A stretch of 64,000 nt of DNA from Psychrobacter sp. I-STPA10 (GCF_021012795.1 NZ_VFYU01000014.1:124001-188000), one strand, 5' to 3'. Numbered from the stretch's first letter, positions 36,893 through 46,995 are shown. Notes: generated by a model not told the origin, from the sequence alone. Program-made: numbers and translations.

Positions 36893-38320
36893 CCTTTTGG
36901 AGTTAACACCAAAGCATCATAGGTAATTATGCAAATTTTTGCATCTATTATGTTAGTTTTTATCATCAGTATATGATAAAACCTGTCTTACCTGTGCATA
37001 CTTCAGTTGAATTAAATAAGGAAGAGCTAGCTTGCTGGCTTTACTTCAATAAAAGTACCTATAGTATTCATGAGTAAAGTAGGATAAAACTTACTACTTT
37101 ATGACTACTATTATTGACTTCTTAAATTAAAAGACTTCACCCTACCTCACTACACTACTTATTACTTATTAAATAAATTATTAAGTATTAACATGCTAAC
37201 ATGAAAATTTGAGCACCTGACAGCAAAAAAATCCCATTGGATTCTTAGAAGTGCTCAATAAATGTAAACAGTGAAATTAGGTTATTTAATGTCATGATTG
37301 AAAGACATTATACTTACTATGGTTATAATAGCTACTCTCTTTTGTATTATCTTAATTGAGATAGTTTCAACAGAGATTTGCACTACCACAGCATTTTAAC
37401 AAGTCGTTATACCAACTAATTATCCTCAAAATATCAACAAAACATTTTTATGTATTGTTATATAAGTTGAGTTTTATTACTAGTATTGGCGTATTGGGTA
37501 AAGCTAGCACCAGTTATATTGCAACAATTATAGAGTTTGTTTCTGTTAATTACAAATTAATTCCAAAAAAGTATAATATTTAGTTTATCAGTTGCCATAA
37601 AGTTTGGTGGTTAGATTGCCCTAATAATCACAGCAAAGCCAGTGTTTATCTACCACGACCCAAACACCAGTCAATAACCAATAATGACACCTGAGGGTCA
37701 AACTGATAGAATATTTTTTGCATTTATCGCTAATTTCAGCATTTTATCTTACTATTTTACCCAAATTTGTTATAAGATAATCAGATACGAGAAACTCTTA
37801 ATTGCTAAGTTTAGGGACAAGATTTAGATTTAGTACCACTAAGAGTTTTATGGTATAGCGACAGTTTTTGGGCTCACTAAGGGAATAGACTAAAAACTTG
37901 CACAATGTCACACCTTTATACTGCTTATTATATACTTTCAATTTTGTGACCAAAACTTGGTGATATATATAGCAAAACTTATTTATATATCTCCTTGGTA
38001 TGCGTTTTACATATATTGTTACAAATAAAAAGAGCAAAGGTTACTGGTTTGGCAGATTATAGCTTTTAAACTAGATAGAATCTCTTAACCTAAATCCAAA
38101 TAAGATAAATAGTAATACCAATTTACCCTGTTTGGATATAGACTGTTTTATCTGCATAATTTGTAATTTTATCCCTATCACCATCTTTTATTATCTGTAT
38201 CAATATAAAGTGGTCATGGTTAACCTGATAATGGCTTTGGTTTGATAAGCAGATAATAAATAAAACATCACAAACACTACCAATAAACATCATGGTAATA
38301 AACAACAATGAGAGGAATTT
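36893..38320. other. 1.4-kb gene-free region between sdhC and gltA
   Basis: The region is AT-rich and holds only short reading frames without ribosome sites or recognisable products. It must include the divergent promoters of sdhCDAB and gltA. GAGCAC (37211-37216) and GTGCTC (37251-37256) form an inverted repeat around AATCC-CATT-GGATT, a possible structured RNA, but this is weak. No operator could be assigned. Confidence 0.45.
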
Positions 38321-39601
38321 ATGGCAAATGAAAAAGCGACCTTAACCGTCGATGGCAAAGAGTATGATCTACCAATTATCACAGGTACTTTAGGTCGTCC
38401 TGTTATTGATGTAGCAGCATTTCAAGACGCTGGCTACTGGACGTATGACCCTGGCTTTAAAGTAACTGCTCCTGTTGAGTCAAAAATTACATTTATTGAT
38501 GGTGGTAAAGGTGAACTATTACACCGTGGCTATCCTATTGACCAATTGGCTGATAATGCAGAGTATTTAGAGGTTTGCTACGCTTTATTGCATGGAGAGT
38601 TACCAAACGCTGAGCAAAAAGAAGACTTTTATAAAAAAGTACAAAAGCACTCAAGTGTTCATGACCAACTGCGCAAATTCTTTGAAGGTTTCCGCCGTGA
38701 TGCTCATCCAATGGCAATTATGGTGGGTGTTGTTGGTGCTTTATCTGCTTTTTATCATGATGGCTTAGATGTCAGTGATGAGAAACATCGTGAAATCACT
38801 GCGATTCGTTTGATTTCAAAAATGCCAACTTTGGCTGCCATGAGCTATAAATACTCTCGTGGCGAACCATTCATGTATCCACGTAATGACTTTAATTACG
38901 CTGAAAACTTTTTATACATGATGTTTGCAACGCCTGCTGATGTTAATTATAAGGTCAATCCTGTATTGGCTCGTGCAATGGATAAAATCTTTACGCTGCA
39001 TGCTGACCATGAGCAAAATGCTTCTACGTCAACAGTACGTTTGGCTGGCTCAACCGGTGCAAACCCTTATGCATGTATCGCTGCAGGTATCGCTGCACTT
39101 TGGGGACCTTCACATGGTGGCGCAAACGAAGCAGTACTTGAGATGCTAGATGAAATCGGCACGGTTGAAAATGTCGATGAGTTTATGGAAAAAGTAAAAC
39201 GCAAAGAAGTGAAGCTGATGGGCTTTGGTCACCGTGTTTACAAAAACTTTGACCCTCGTGCCAAGGTAATGAAAGAAACTTGTGATGAGGTACTAGAAGC
39301 ATTGGGTATTGATGACCCGAAACTTGAGCTTGCCATGAAGCTTGAGAAAATTGCTTTAGAAGACCCTTACTTTGTAGAGCGTAATTTATATCCAAACGTT
39401 GACTTCTACTCAGGTATTATTCTAAAAGCGATTGGTATTCCAACCTCAATGTTTACTGTTATCTTTGCTCTAGCACGTACAGCAGGCTGGATTAGCCATT
39501 GGTTAGAGATGCACAGCGCACCATTTAAGATTGGTCGTCCACGTCAGCTTTACACTGGCGAAACCAAGCGTGACTTTGTAAAACTTGAAGACCGTAAATA
39601 G
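38321..39601 (+). CDS. gltA: citrate synthase
   Basis: GltA condenses oxaloacetate and acetyl-CoA, the entry step of the TCA cycle. The 426 residues match the type II (hexameric, NADH-sensitive) enzymes of Gram-negative bacteria. Visible motifs are the N-terminal [21 protein letters not shown], the His region [39 protein letters not shown], and [20 protein letters not shown] with catalytic His and later active-site Asp in [14 protein letters not shown] lies before the ATG. A terminator follows. Confidence 0.97.
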   Translation: MANEKATLTVDGKEYDLPIITGTLGRPVIDVAAFQDAGYWTYDPGFKVTAPVESKITFIDGGKGELLHRGYPIDQLADNAEYLEVCYALLHGELPNAEQKEDFYKKVQKHSSVHDQLRKFFEGFRRDAHPMAIMVGVVGALSAFYHDGLDVSDEKHREITAIRLISKMPTLAAMSYKYSRGEPFMYPRNDFNYAENFLYMMFATPADVNYKVNPVLARAMDKIFTLHADHEQNASTSTVRLAGSTGANPYACIAAGIAALWGPSHGGANEAVLEMLDEIGTVENVDEFMEKVKRKEVKLMGFGHRVYKNFDPRAKVMKETCDEVLEALGIDDPKLELAMKLEKIALEDPYFVERNLYPNVDFYSGIILKAIGIPTSMFTVIFALARTAGWISHWLEMHSAPFKIGRPRQLYTGETKRDFVKLEDRK

Positions 39602-39636
39602 CCGTTAATCCAAATATTTTTAACAAACAAAGCTAT

Positions 39637-39672
39637 AAAAAGCCCATTCAATTGATATTGAGTGGGCTTTTT
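39637..39672 (+). terminator. rho-independent terminator of gltA
   Basis: AAAAAGCCCA (39637-39646) pairs perfectly with TGGGCTTTTT (39663-39672), which also gives the T-run. It lies 36 bases after the gltA stop. The A-run on the other side means it could also stop minus-strand transcripts. Confidence 0.85.
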
Positions 39673-39764
39673 CTATATGTTATCAAATTTTTAGATTAAG
39701 ACTTACACAATTTTAGACAAATATTCGTAGATAAACAAACGTCATTTTATTTATAGAGTCCGCA

Positions 39765-40814
39765 TTACTCAAACTCTTTGAGCTTTTGTTCATATTTTGC
39801 AATTTGCTCATCATATCCTGCAATGGTTTGGTTAAATTCTGCCATTAATTTTTCAAAGTCCTGTTTTTGTTTTTGTTGCTCTAAAATTTGTGCTTCTTTG
39901 ATTGCTTGTAGCTCGGCACTTTGTTGTGCCTCTATCTGTTCCCAGATTTGATATTGTTGTAGTAGCCTCGCCAGTGTTGGCATTTTTATGGTGAGTCTTT
40001 CTGCCAATTCAGCATTTTTAAACAGGTCAGGAACTAACATGGCAATACTTAATAAGGTATCAACGGTTTCTGCTGTTAATGGTTTATCAGCAGATGAATA
40101 TAATGCCTGCATCGCTGTTTGATAACGTGTTTTTATTTGTTCTTTGGTCAATATTTTTGGCGGAGTGATGACGGTTGTTGCCAGTGGTAATTGTACCTCA
40201 TCAGGTTGTTGCTCAGCTAACACAGCATCGACAGATAGCTCAGGTTTGGGTGGCAACGTGTTTACTTGTGTCTGTGTTACCTCTCTTCTGCTACTCTCTG
40301 TATCTGCATCATTATCACTATCGCTATCGCTACTATCCGCACTCGCATTGTCATTAACTGTACTATTAACAGAATCGCTAATAGTATTAGTATCGCGCAC
40401 AATGTCACTGTCATTATCTAAGTTTGGCACATCTTGCATGCTCTTTACTTCATCAAGTGTTTTTACCGTCTCTGTTTCTTTATTTTCACTGTCTACCCGA
40501 CTGATACTCATAGGCACATCGGCTGTTTGCAATGCTTCATACTCTGCTTGCAAACTATTTTGCAGATTTAGGACTTGGGTAATATAGATGGGCTGAAACT
40601 CTTCAATGGCTGCCAATGCTTCTGCACTTGCAACCGCGTCTTTTATTTTTATACTTGCTATCTGACTATCTTGTGTTTCTGTATTATTACGCTGACAGGC
40701 AGACATAGTTAGTAACATGCTTAGGGTTAATACACTTAGACAGATACTTTTACTTACAATGGGCATTTTTATCTTGTCGGTGCGTGGACGATAAACAGCA
40801 AAATGAGTCGACAT
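39765..40814 (-). CDS. predicted lipoprotein with acidic linker and coiled-coil C-terminus, unknown function
   Basis: A lipoprotein signal ends in the lipobox MLLTMSAC, so the mature protein would be lipid-anchored at the envelope. A Ser/Asp/Asn-rich acidic stretch follows (around SADSSDSDSDNDADTESS), and the last ~70 residues are a Gln/Glu/Lys-rich coiled coil (EQQKQKQDFEKLMAEFNQ). GAGGG before the ATG at 40814 supports the 349-residue form, though its signal peptide would have a long leading segment; ATG at 40766 gives a conventional signal peptide but a weaker ribosome site. No known domain was recognised. It converges with gltA. Confidence 0.7.
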   Translation of the reverse strand: MSTHFAVYRPRTDKIKMPIVSKSICLSVLTLSMLLTMSACQRNNTETQDSQIASIKIKDAVASAEALAAIEEFQPIYITQVLNLQNSLQAEYEALQTADVPMSISRVDSENKETETVKTLDEVKSMQDVPNLDNDSDIVRDTNTISDSVNSTVNDNASADSSDSDSDNDADTESSRREVTQTQVNTLPPKPELSVDAVLAEQQPDEVQLPLATTVITPPKILTKEQIKTRYQTAMQALYSSADKPLTAETVDTLLSIAMLVPDLFKNAELAERLTIKMPTLARLLQQYQIWEQIEAQQSAELQAIKEAQILEQQKQKQDFEKLMAEFNQTIAGYDEQIAKYEQKLKEFE

Positions 40815-40933
40815 TACAGACCCTCAGCATTTTAAAAATAAGTATTATAAAGTCAGAAACCATAAATAATATAGCACAGGCATGTGACAAGTTATTGCTG
40901 CTATTAATTCTCTATTATAAAACTGTTATAAGA

Positions 40934-41031
40934 TATAGTCTGCCTACGATAATTCCACCACGGTGTCTCACTAGATGGGTGTACTATTTACATTCGGTTG
41001 CCTTATGGTGACATTATATTAGATTGAATAT
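40934..41031. repeat. intergenic repeat, family copy B
   Basis: This ~98-bp stretch matches the reverse complement of the repeat at 44817-44928 across its length with substitutions and gaps. The shared left end TATAGTCTGCCTACGAT differs by one base from the other copy, and both share ATTATATTAGATTGA or a close form at the other end. The two ends form an imperfect terminal inverted repeat. It lies between the lipoprotein and metallopeptidase genes. Confidence 0.65.
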
Positions 41032-41068
41032 GTTATTTATTTAAAAATTCTATTTATTCCCCTTAATC

Positions 41069-41548
41069 TTAATGTAGTGGTGATAAAAAAGGGATACATG
41101 CTTGCCATGCACTACAATCCTCCCCGCGCTCACGGCGCAAAAAATAATCTTGTACCATACGTGCTTGCTGCTCAATACCAAATGAAGAGAAGGATTTATC
41201 TTTTGATAAGACATAACCATAACGACGATTAAATAAAGCGCCACGTACCACTTTAACCCCTTGTTGCAATTGCCACACATGGGTCAATTCATGCACCAGC
41301 CAGCCTTGTTTACTAAGTGATTGTTCAGTAAAGTCCTCTACCCAGTCGTTATAATGAAAATAGATATTTCCGTTTGGGCTAACGGCATAGTTTTTTAGTA
41401 CCCACCATGCTGTTTTGATAGATATGTGCTGCACATCAAGCTGTGACCCAAAAACTGACTGTGCTAACTGCTTTTCTTGGGTGGTCAGCGGGCGTGATTT
41501 TCTGATGCGAAAACGGTCAATAAATGACCAAAATAACTTTTTTATCAT
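41069..41548 (-). CDS. HExxH metallopeptidase-like protein, unknown substrate
   Basis: The 159-residue protein carries HELTHVWQ, a zinc-binding HExxH motif, with a downstream Glu in FGIEQQARMVQDYF that could be the third ligand as in gluzincins. The N-terminus (FRIRKSRPLTTQEKQLAQSVFG) and the HELTHVWQ context resemble proteins labelled DUF4157 or 'vgr-related'. There is no signal peptide, so it is probably cytoplasmic. It stands alone. Proteolytic activity is inferred from the motif. Confidence 0.65.
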   Translation of the reverse strand: MIKKLFWSFIDRFRIRKSRPLTTQEKQLAQSVFGSQLDVQHISIKTAWWVLKNYAVSPNGNIYFHYNDWVEDFTEQSLSKQGWLVHELTHVWQLQQGVKVVRGALFNRRYGYVLSKDKSFSSFGIEQQARMVQDYFLRRERGEDCSAWQACIPFLSPLH

Positions 41549-41664
41549 AATTTATCTCAAAAAAATAATTTGTCTCAAAAAACTTAAAACCTATGGTTTA
41601 CTATTTACTATGATACTAAAATTAATTAAGCAGTGGTTATAACAAATTAGATTCAGCTAAATAT

Positions 41665-41781
41665 ATAGCAGACTATGGTCGAAGCAGACTAAAACAGATA
41701 CAAGGTGACCGAGTGCAGATAGTTTGGTTGTATAGCAAATGAGGTTAACACCGTCGCTGTTTAGTAGCTCTGTGCCTATAT
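41665..41781. repeat. diverged intergenic repeat, possible family copy C
   Basis: Parts of this stretch align with the repeat at 44817-44928 in the same orientation: ACAAGGTGACCGAGTGCAG against ACAAAGCAACCAAGTGTAG, and GAGGTTAAC is shared. The ends GACTATGG and GTGCCTATA are degraded. It fills part of the 344-bp gap upstream of rarA, which otherwise shows nothing. Confidence 0.4.
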
Positions 41782-41892
41782 ACAAAATACAAAGAGTTTA
41801 CGCAAAGGATATGAATATAATAACATCACTATTGGTCACTTATGATACGCTATCTTAATTACACTCATTTTGCTTATTATGCCATATAGATT

Positions 41893-43209
41893 ATGACTCA
41901 ATTACCACTGACTGACCAAACAAGCCGTCAAACCGACACACCACTAGCAGGGCGTATGCGACCTAATAGTCTAGATAAAGTCATTGGACAAACGCATCTA
42001 CTAGGAGAAGGTGCACCCATTCAACAATTTGTAGCCCATGGTCATCTACCGTCACTTATTTTGCATGGTGAGGCGGGTATTGGAAAAACCACCATCGCCA
42101 TGCTGCTTGCCAAAGCGGTAAACCGTCCGTTTTATCCTCTGTCAGCAATTAACATTGGGGTTAAGCAACTGCGAGAGATATTAGACCATAAAGATGGATT
42201 TGATATATCGCCGCCAGTGGTTTTTATTGATGAGATTCACCGCTTTAATAAAGCACAACAAGATGCGTTACTTGGAGCCGTAGAATCAGGAGATATTACC
42301 TTAATTGGTGCTACCACAGAAAACCCTTCATTTAGTGTTAATAATGCGCTACTGTCTCGTTGTCAGGTTTATCGCTTGCAGCCACTCAATCAAACGCAAA
42401 TTGCTGAGTTATTACAGCGAGCCATCAGCCAAGATGCGGTATTATCCAAACTACCAATAAAATTACAGGCACAAAATAGCATTGTTAATTTGGCACAAGG
42501 GGACGCTCGTAAAGCACTAAATTTACTTGAGATGGCAGTACAAGCCTCTGACCAAACCCAAGCACAAATTATAATTGACGATGCGCTATTGTCTCGGGTG
42601 GCACAAACCTCACTGCAACGCTACGATAAAGATGGGGAACAGCACTACGACATCATCTCAGCAATGATAAAATCGGTACGTGGCTCTGACCCTGATGCTG
42701 CACTGTATTGGATGGCTCGTATGTTAGTCGCTGGTGAACCGCCTGAATTTATTGCCAGAAGATTGGTGATTCTTGCCAGTGAGGATATTGGTAATGCCAA
42801 TCCCAATGCCTTACTGCTAGCCGATGCTGCGCTGCGTAGTGTTAAAAGTATTGGTATGCCAGAAGCACGGATTATTTTAGGGCAAGTGGTGGTGTACCTT
42901 GCCACCAGTGCCAAAAGCAACAGCACTTATACCGCCATTAATCAAGCGATGGCGTTGGCAAAAAAAGACCAATCGCCAGTACCGCTACATTTACGTAATG
43001 GGGTCACTGAGCTGATGCAAACGCAAGGTTATGGAAAAGGCTATGTGTATCCACATGATCATCGTAACCATTATTATCCACAGCAATATTTACCTGATAA
43101 CCTAGTAGGTACACAGTTTTATCAATATGCTGATAATCGACGTGAACAGCACAGCAAGCAGTTTATGGCATGGTTGCAATCTCAAGTGGCAGCCAATCAA
43201 TCGTCATAA
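41893..43209 (+). CDS. rarA: replication-associated recombination protein A (RarA/MgsA ATPase)
   Basis: RarA is a AAA+ ATPase, related to clamp-loader subunits, that acts at stalled replication forks. The 438 residues show [20 protein letters not shown], Walker [17 protein letters not shown], Walker [20 protein letters not shown], sensor 1 [11 protein letters not shown], arginine-finger region [12 protein letters not shown], and the C-terminal tetramerisation part [20 protein letters not shown]. No strong ribosome site is visible before the ATG. ribBX follows 147 bases later. Confidence 0.95.
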   Translation: MTQLPLTDQTSRQTDTPLAGRMRPNSLDKVIGQTHLLGEGAPIQQFVAHGHLPSLILHGEAGIGKTTIAMLLAKAVNRPFYPLSAINIGVKQLREILDHKDGFDISPPVVFIDEIHRFNKAQQDALLGAVESGDITLIGATTENPSFSVNNALLSRCQVYRLQPLNQTQIAELLQRAISQDAVLSKLPIKLQAQNSIVNLAQGDARKALNLLEMAVQASDQTQAQIIIDDALLSRVAQTSLQRYDKDGEQHYDIISAMIKSVRGSDPDAALYWMARMLVAGEPPEFIARRLVILASEDIGNANPNALLLADAALRSVKSIGMPEARIILGQVVVYLATSAKSNSTYTAINQAMALAKKDQSPVPLHLRNGVTELMQTQGYGKGYVYPHDHRNHYYPQQYLPDNLVGTQFYQYADNRREQHSKQFMAWLQSQVAANQSS

Positions 43210-43356
43210 TTATTTATAATGGATAACGACTTGTCATCATCAAGCCCAATGATGACTCAAACAATCATGGCGAAGTCTGACAATCCCTTATACAATAGCC
43301 TGCATATATTTTATGATTAATATTTTAAAATAAACGACATAACTAACGAGATACTT

Positions 43357-44475
43357 ATGACCTTAAATAGTACCAAAGAAATTATTGATGACATTCAAGC
43401 TGGAAAAATGGTCATCTTAATGGACGATGAAGACCGTGAAAATGAGGGTGACTTGCTGATGGCAGCCACTCATGTGCGTCCTGAAGATATTAACTTTATG
43501 ATTACTCATGCGCGTGGATTGGTGTGTTTGACCTTGACAGAAAAGCGATGTCAACGCTTAAACCTAGCCCCCATGTCGCAAAATAATGGCTCAAAGTTTG
43601 GTACAGCATTTACCCAATCTATTGAAGCCGCCAAAGGTGTGACCACAGGCATCTCGGCTGCTGATAGAACCAAAACCATACAAGCGGCTGTCTCAGCAAC
43701 TGCCAAAGCCGAAGATATTGTGCAGCCAGGGCATATCTTTCCGATTATGGCACAAAATGGTGGGGTGTTGCATCGGGCAGGACATACCGAAGCAGGCTGT
43801 GATTTAACCCGATTAGCAGGGCTTGAGCCCGCAGCAGTGATTTGTGAAATTACCAATGCTGATGGTACGATGGCTCGCCGTGATGATTTAGAAAAATTTG
43901 CCGCTGAACATGACCTTAAAATTGGTACCATTGCAGATTTAATCAATTATCGTATTGCCCATGAGCAAACCATTGAAGAAGTGGAAGTTCGTGACTTTCA
44001 TACGGACTATGGTACGTTTACCCTGCACCGCTTCCGTGAATATGGCGCAACAGAGACGCATCTGGCATTGGTCAAAGGTGAGCCAAGCGAAGGCACTAGT
44101 ACTATTCGTGTGCATGGCTTCCACCCATTGCGTGATTTATTTGCCGCCAAACATGATGAGACAGGGCGTAGTGGCTGGAGCGTGCAAGCCGCTCTTAAAG
44201 AAATCAGCCAGTCTGATAGAGGGGTGTTGGTATGGATTGGTAATAACGATCCTGTTAATTTAGGCGATACTCTGGATAAAGCGGCAAATAACCAGTCAGT
44301 CAATTCATTATCCAACCAACCTTATCGTAGTATTGGTGTTGGTGCACAAATCTTGCGCCATCTTGGGGTACATAACATGCGCTTATTGTCTTCACCAATG
44401 AAGTTTTTTGCTTTATCGGGTTTTGACTTAAATGTGGTTGAGTTTGTCGAAGCGCCTGACTGCAAAAATAGCTAA
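43357..44475 (+). CDS. ribBX: 3,4-dihydroxy-2-butanone 4-phosphate synthase with degenerate GTP cyclohydrolase II domain (RibBX type)
   Basis: Residues ~1-205 are a complete RibB domain, which turns ribulose-5-phosphate into the four-carbon riboflavin precursor: MVILMDDEDRENEGDLLMAA, GLVCLTLTEKRC, TGISAADRTKTI, HIFPIMAQNGGVLHRAGHTE. Residues ~210-372 resemble GTP cyclohydrolase II but lack the zinc-binding cysteines and GDVFGSQRCDCG signature (the region reads VHGFHPLRDLFAAKHDETG), so that activity is probably absent. This matches the hybrid known as RibBX. No FMN riboswitch motif was seen upstream, suggesting constitutive expression. Confidence 0.88.
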   Translation: MTLNSTKEIIDDIQAGKMVILMDDEDRENEGDLLMAATHVRPEDINFMITHARGLVCLTLTEKRCQRLNLAPMSQNNGSKFGTAFTQSIEAAKGVTTGISAADRTKTIQAAVSATAKAEDIVQPGHIFPIMAQNGGVLHRAGHTEAGCDLTRLAGLEPAAVICEITNADGTMARRDDLEKFAAEHDLKIGTIADLINYRIAHEQTIEEVEVRDFHTDYGTFTLHRFREYGATETHLALVKGEPSEGTSTIRVHGFHPLRDLFAAKHDETGRSGWSVQAALKEISQSDRGVLVWIGNNDPVNLGDTLDKAANNQSVNSLSNQPYRSIGVGAQILRHLGVHNMRLLSSPMKFFALSGFDLNVVEFVEAPDCKNS

Positions 44476-44511
44476 ATAGACTTCAGCTAAAATAAATGAT
44501 GATGTTCTAAA

Positions 44512-44640
44512 AAACATGCTATACCCTCCCTAAGAGGCGTTAAGGCTTGTTTATCAAAGCAAGCACTGCAATTTTAGCCTTGCAAGGGAATTTCTTTAAA
44601 TAGAAATTCCTACAAGGAGGGGGCTAGGGGGAAGGCTAAG
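44512..44640. repeat. palindromic, GC-rich intergenic element after ribBX
   Basis: The core GGAATTTCT (44587-44595) and AGAAATTCC (44602-44610) is a perfect 9-bp stem, extended outward by CCTTG/CAAGG. Further pairs are AAGGCT/AGCCTT to its left and CCCTCC/GGAGGG around the outside. Such stacked palindromes with a CTAGGGGG-type end resemble dispersed repeats of many Gram-negative genomes. It may also act as the 3' structure of ribBX. Confidence 0.5.
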
Positions 44641-44816
44641 ACTGTGGTAATTTATTAAAAATAACCACAACGATACTTTTTGAAACACCACCAAATAAAT
44701 ATCAAGTAATAATCACATATCTTCTGTTTTTATAACTTAGTCATCAGTGGCTATCTAATAGTGGCCACTAGTATGATAAAAATAATGATAAAACAGTGAC
44801 ACAAAAAATAATTGTA

Positions 44817-44928
44817 TATAGTCAATCTAATATAAATCCACCACAAAGCAACCAAGTGTAGCAAGTGTAGATAGCACCCACATCAAGCGAGGTTAACCTC
44901 GTGGTAGATTTATCGTAGACAGACTATA
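44817..44928. repeat. intergenic repeat, family copy A, with terminal inverted ends
   Basis: The first ~28 bases (TATAGTCAATCTA...) and the reverse complement of the last ~28 (TATAGTCTGTCTACG...) match at most positions, giving a 112-bp element with imperfect terminal inverted repeats. A perfect 14-bp palindrome, CGAGGTTAACCTCG, lies at 44888-44901. A second clear copy is at 40934-41031 in the opposite orientation. No coding capacity, so MITE-like. The rest of the 494-bp gap before the hydrolase shows no gene. Confidence 0.65.
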
Positions 44929-44969
44929 CAAACAAGCACCGTTTTAATCACCTAATATTCTATATTACT

Positions 44970-45923
44970 GTGTATACATCTTTATTTAATATGTATTTAA
45001 AAAATATCTTACTATCTTCTCCCCATACTAATACTGGCTTACCAATAACTATTGTGGGCAAAGGCAAGCCCATATTATTGCTGCATGCTTTTGGTATGGA
45101 TAGCAGAGAATTTATTCCGTTTATTGCACCATTAAGCACCCGCTATCAATTTTATTTACCGCACTTTCGAGGATTTGGACTGGCTAGTAATATAAAACTT
45201 ACCCAATTTGACTTTATTGAGCAATATGCTGATGATACGCAAGCGGTTATTTCTCATATCTGTAACGAGCACAGAATCACATCTTTACCCGTTGCTGCTA
45301 TCTCGATGGGGGCGTTGGTAATGTGGGCGTATTTCCAGCGGTTTGGAACAGATAAAATAAGCCGTTATCTTAATATTGATCAATCACCTGTGATTCACAA
45401 TCAACCCGATTGGCAAGGGGGATTGTTTGGTGAGCAACAAGGCGAAATCTTTGCCAATTTCCAAAAAATTTTGGATACTGCCCTGCCCTATCTTAATAAT
45501 ATCGATTCATTTACTCATCTACCTTATAAAGTTAAGCGACAAATGCTGTATATGGAACGGCAATTTTCGCTGCTGTCTGTGGGACGTTGGCAGTCAAAAG
45601 CAATAATTCACCTCCTAGGTTATCGTACGCCTCAGCGTCTAGTATTTTATAAACACCCGACTTGGCAACATAAGCTGTGCTGCTTGTCTGCCTATCTGAA
45701 GCTGCCTTATGACTACCGTGCTGCTATTGATAATATTGATATTCCTGTTACTTTGTTAATAGGTGCTCGCTCTAAACTATATGCCCCTGCTTGGCAAAGT
45801 AAATTAGCAGGGTATTTAGAAGATGTTAACGAGATAATATTGCCCCACTCAGGACATGCCATACCGTTGGATGCACCAGTAGGATTTTATCAGACGCTTA
45901 AACAATTTTTGGATAAGAGGTAG
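44970..45923 (+). CDS. alpha/beta-fold hydrolase
   Basis: The protein shows an alpha/beta hydrolase fold: KPILLLHAFGMDSREF (oxyanion region), LPHFRGFGLAS, the nucleophile elbow PVAAISMGALV with the probable catalytic Ser, PVTLLIGARSKLYAP, and the catalytic His in LPHSGHAIPLDAP. The expected acid residue after strand 6 is not obvious. Substrate is unknown. The start is uncertain: GTG at 44970 gives 317 residues and ATG at 44991 gives 310; neither has a clear ribosome site. Confidence 0.8.
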   Translation: MYTSLFNMYLKNILLSSPHTNTGLPITIVGKGKPILLLHAFGMDSREFIPFIAPLSTRYQFYLPHFRGFGLASNIKLTQFDFIEQYADDTQAVISHICNEHRITSLPVAAISMGALVMWAYFQRFGTDKISRYLNIDQSPVIHNQPDWQGGLFGEQQGEIFANFQKILDTALPYLNNIDSFTHLPYKVKRQMLYMERQFSLLSVGRWQSKAIIHLLGYRTPQRLVFYKHPTWQHKLCCLSAYLKLPYDYRAAIDNIDIPVTLLIGARSKLYAPAWQSKLAGYLEDVNEIILPHSGHAIPLDAPVGFYQTLKQFLDKR

Positions 45924-46046
45924 TTATATTAAACATATACCTATCCTAAAATGGCTCAGCTTTTTCCACAATTACAAAGATATTTTTAAAACTTTATGCT
46001 ACAGTAATCATAGCTTCATTATAGTAGTCTATTAAGGATATCAATC

Positions 46047-46550
46047 ATGCGACAAGCTCTCATTGCACTTTTAATAATGCTGGGTATCGGTATCAGTCCA
46101 TATAGTATGGCAGCATCTGATACTCAATCTAACGAAGAAGCTTTTGTTGATGTTATTGGTAGTATTTGTGAAAGAGAAGCTTTTGATATCATGATTATCA
46201 AGCAGTCAGGGGGCACACCTGACGTTGCCCAACAATATCTTAATAACGAAATCCTACAACCACTACAAAAAACCATCCAAGAAGATGCCAAAGTCAATCC
46301 TGATTTTGGTCAGCTAATCATAGATTTATCTGCGGTATTTTCTCAAATAATTCTTAGAATGGCATGGGAAGACAATACCAATGTGGTTCAAGAACAAGTC
46401 ACCAAATATGGCTCAGCAGAGCTTAATCAAAAGCAACAAGAGGAAACTTGGGAACAGATAAAAACACATGCAGCAGGCTTTTCTACTCAGATGGAAATGA
46501 TGTGTGAAACTGAGCTACATAAAGCTATACCCACCCTGCAAAAGAAATAG
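46047..46550 (+). CDS. secreted protein of unknown function
   Basis: The 167-residue product starts with a typical signal peptide (MRQALIALLIMLGIGISPYS, cleavage probably after MAA). The mature part is acidic and helical, with two Cys (ICEREAF and MMCETEL) that could form a disulfide in the periplasm. AAGGA precedes the ATG at good spacing. No family was recognised. Another small secreted protein follows 91 bases later. Confidence 0.72.
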   Translation: MRQALIALLIMLGIGISPYSMAASDTQSNEEAFVDVIGSICEREAFDIMIIKQSGGTPDVAQQYLNNEILQPLQKTIQEDAKVNPDFGQLIIDLSAVFSQIILRMAWEDNTNVVQEQVTKYGSAELNQKQQEETWEQIKTHAAGFSTQMEMMCETELHKAIPTLQKK

Positions 46551-46641
46551 CAGATTGGATGGAAAGATGCTAATATCTTAATATAATCAAGCTAACTATA
46601 TTAATATTTGTAATTAGATTTAGGTACTTTGAAGGGACACT

Positions 46642-46995
46642 ATGAAAAAAATAACTTTCTTTATTATTTCTATTACAGTACTAAGTACTAATTCTATAGC
46701 TTTAGCTGCAAATCCATCTAGTTTATCTTACGAAGCAAGAGACTATATAGAATCTCAATCACTAAGTGCTCTATCATGTGCTAGTAATTACAGTACTGTT
46801 GAAGATGTTAGACTAACCTATTGGGATTATAGAAATAATGGTCTTTATGTTCGAGGTGATTATAAAATACGTGGATTCTGGGGACGGGTATCTGGTGCAT
46901 TTAAAGCTACTATTACATATGATGGACAAATCACATGGATGAGTTGGAAAGAACCAGTTGCTAGTGGTACAGTCTCTAGAAGCTGTCTAAACTAA
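46642..46995 (+). CDS. small secreted protein of unknown function
   Basis: The 117-residue product has a signal peptide (MKKITFFIISITVLSTNSIA, cleavage near ALAA). The mature ~95 residues are aromatic-rich with alternating strand patterns (VRLTYWDYRNNGLYVRGDY, FKATITYDGQITWMSW) and two Cys (LSCASN, SRSCLN), suggesting a compact beta domain with one disulfide. GAAGGGACACT lies before the ATG. Not recognised. Codon use is AT-rich. Confidence 0.68.
   Translation: MKKITFFIISITVLSTNSIALAANPSSLSYEARDYIESQSLSALSCASNYSTVEDVRLTYWDYRNNGLYVRGDYKIRGFWGRVSGAFKATITYDGQITWMSWKEPVASGTVSRSCLN

Noticed and set aside
37798..38308. Short minus-strand frames between sdhC and gltA
   Set aside because: No ribosome sites, low-complexity hydrophobic translations and no recognisable family.
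43210..43356. Possible FMN riboswitch upstream of the riboflavin gene
   Set aside because: The conserved riboswitch blocks (GGGTGAAATTCCC-like core) are not present in this spacer.
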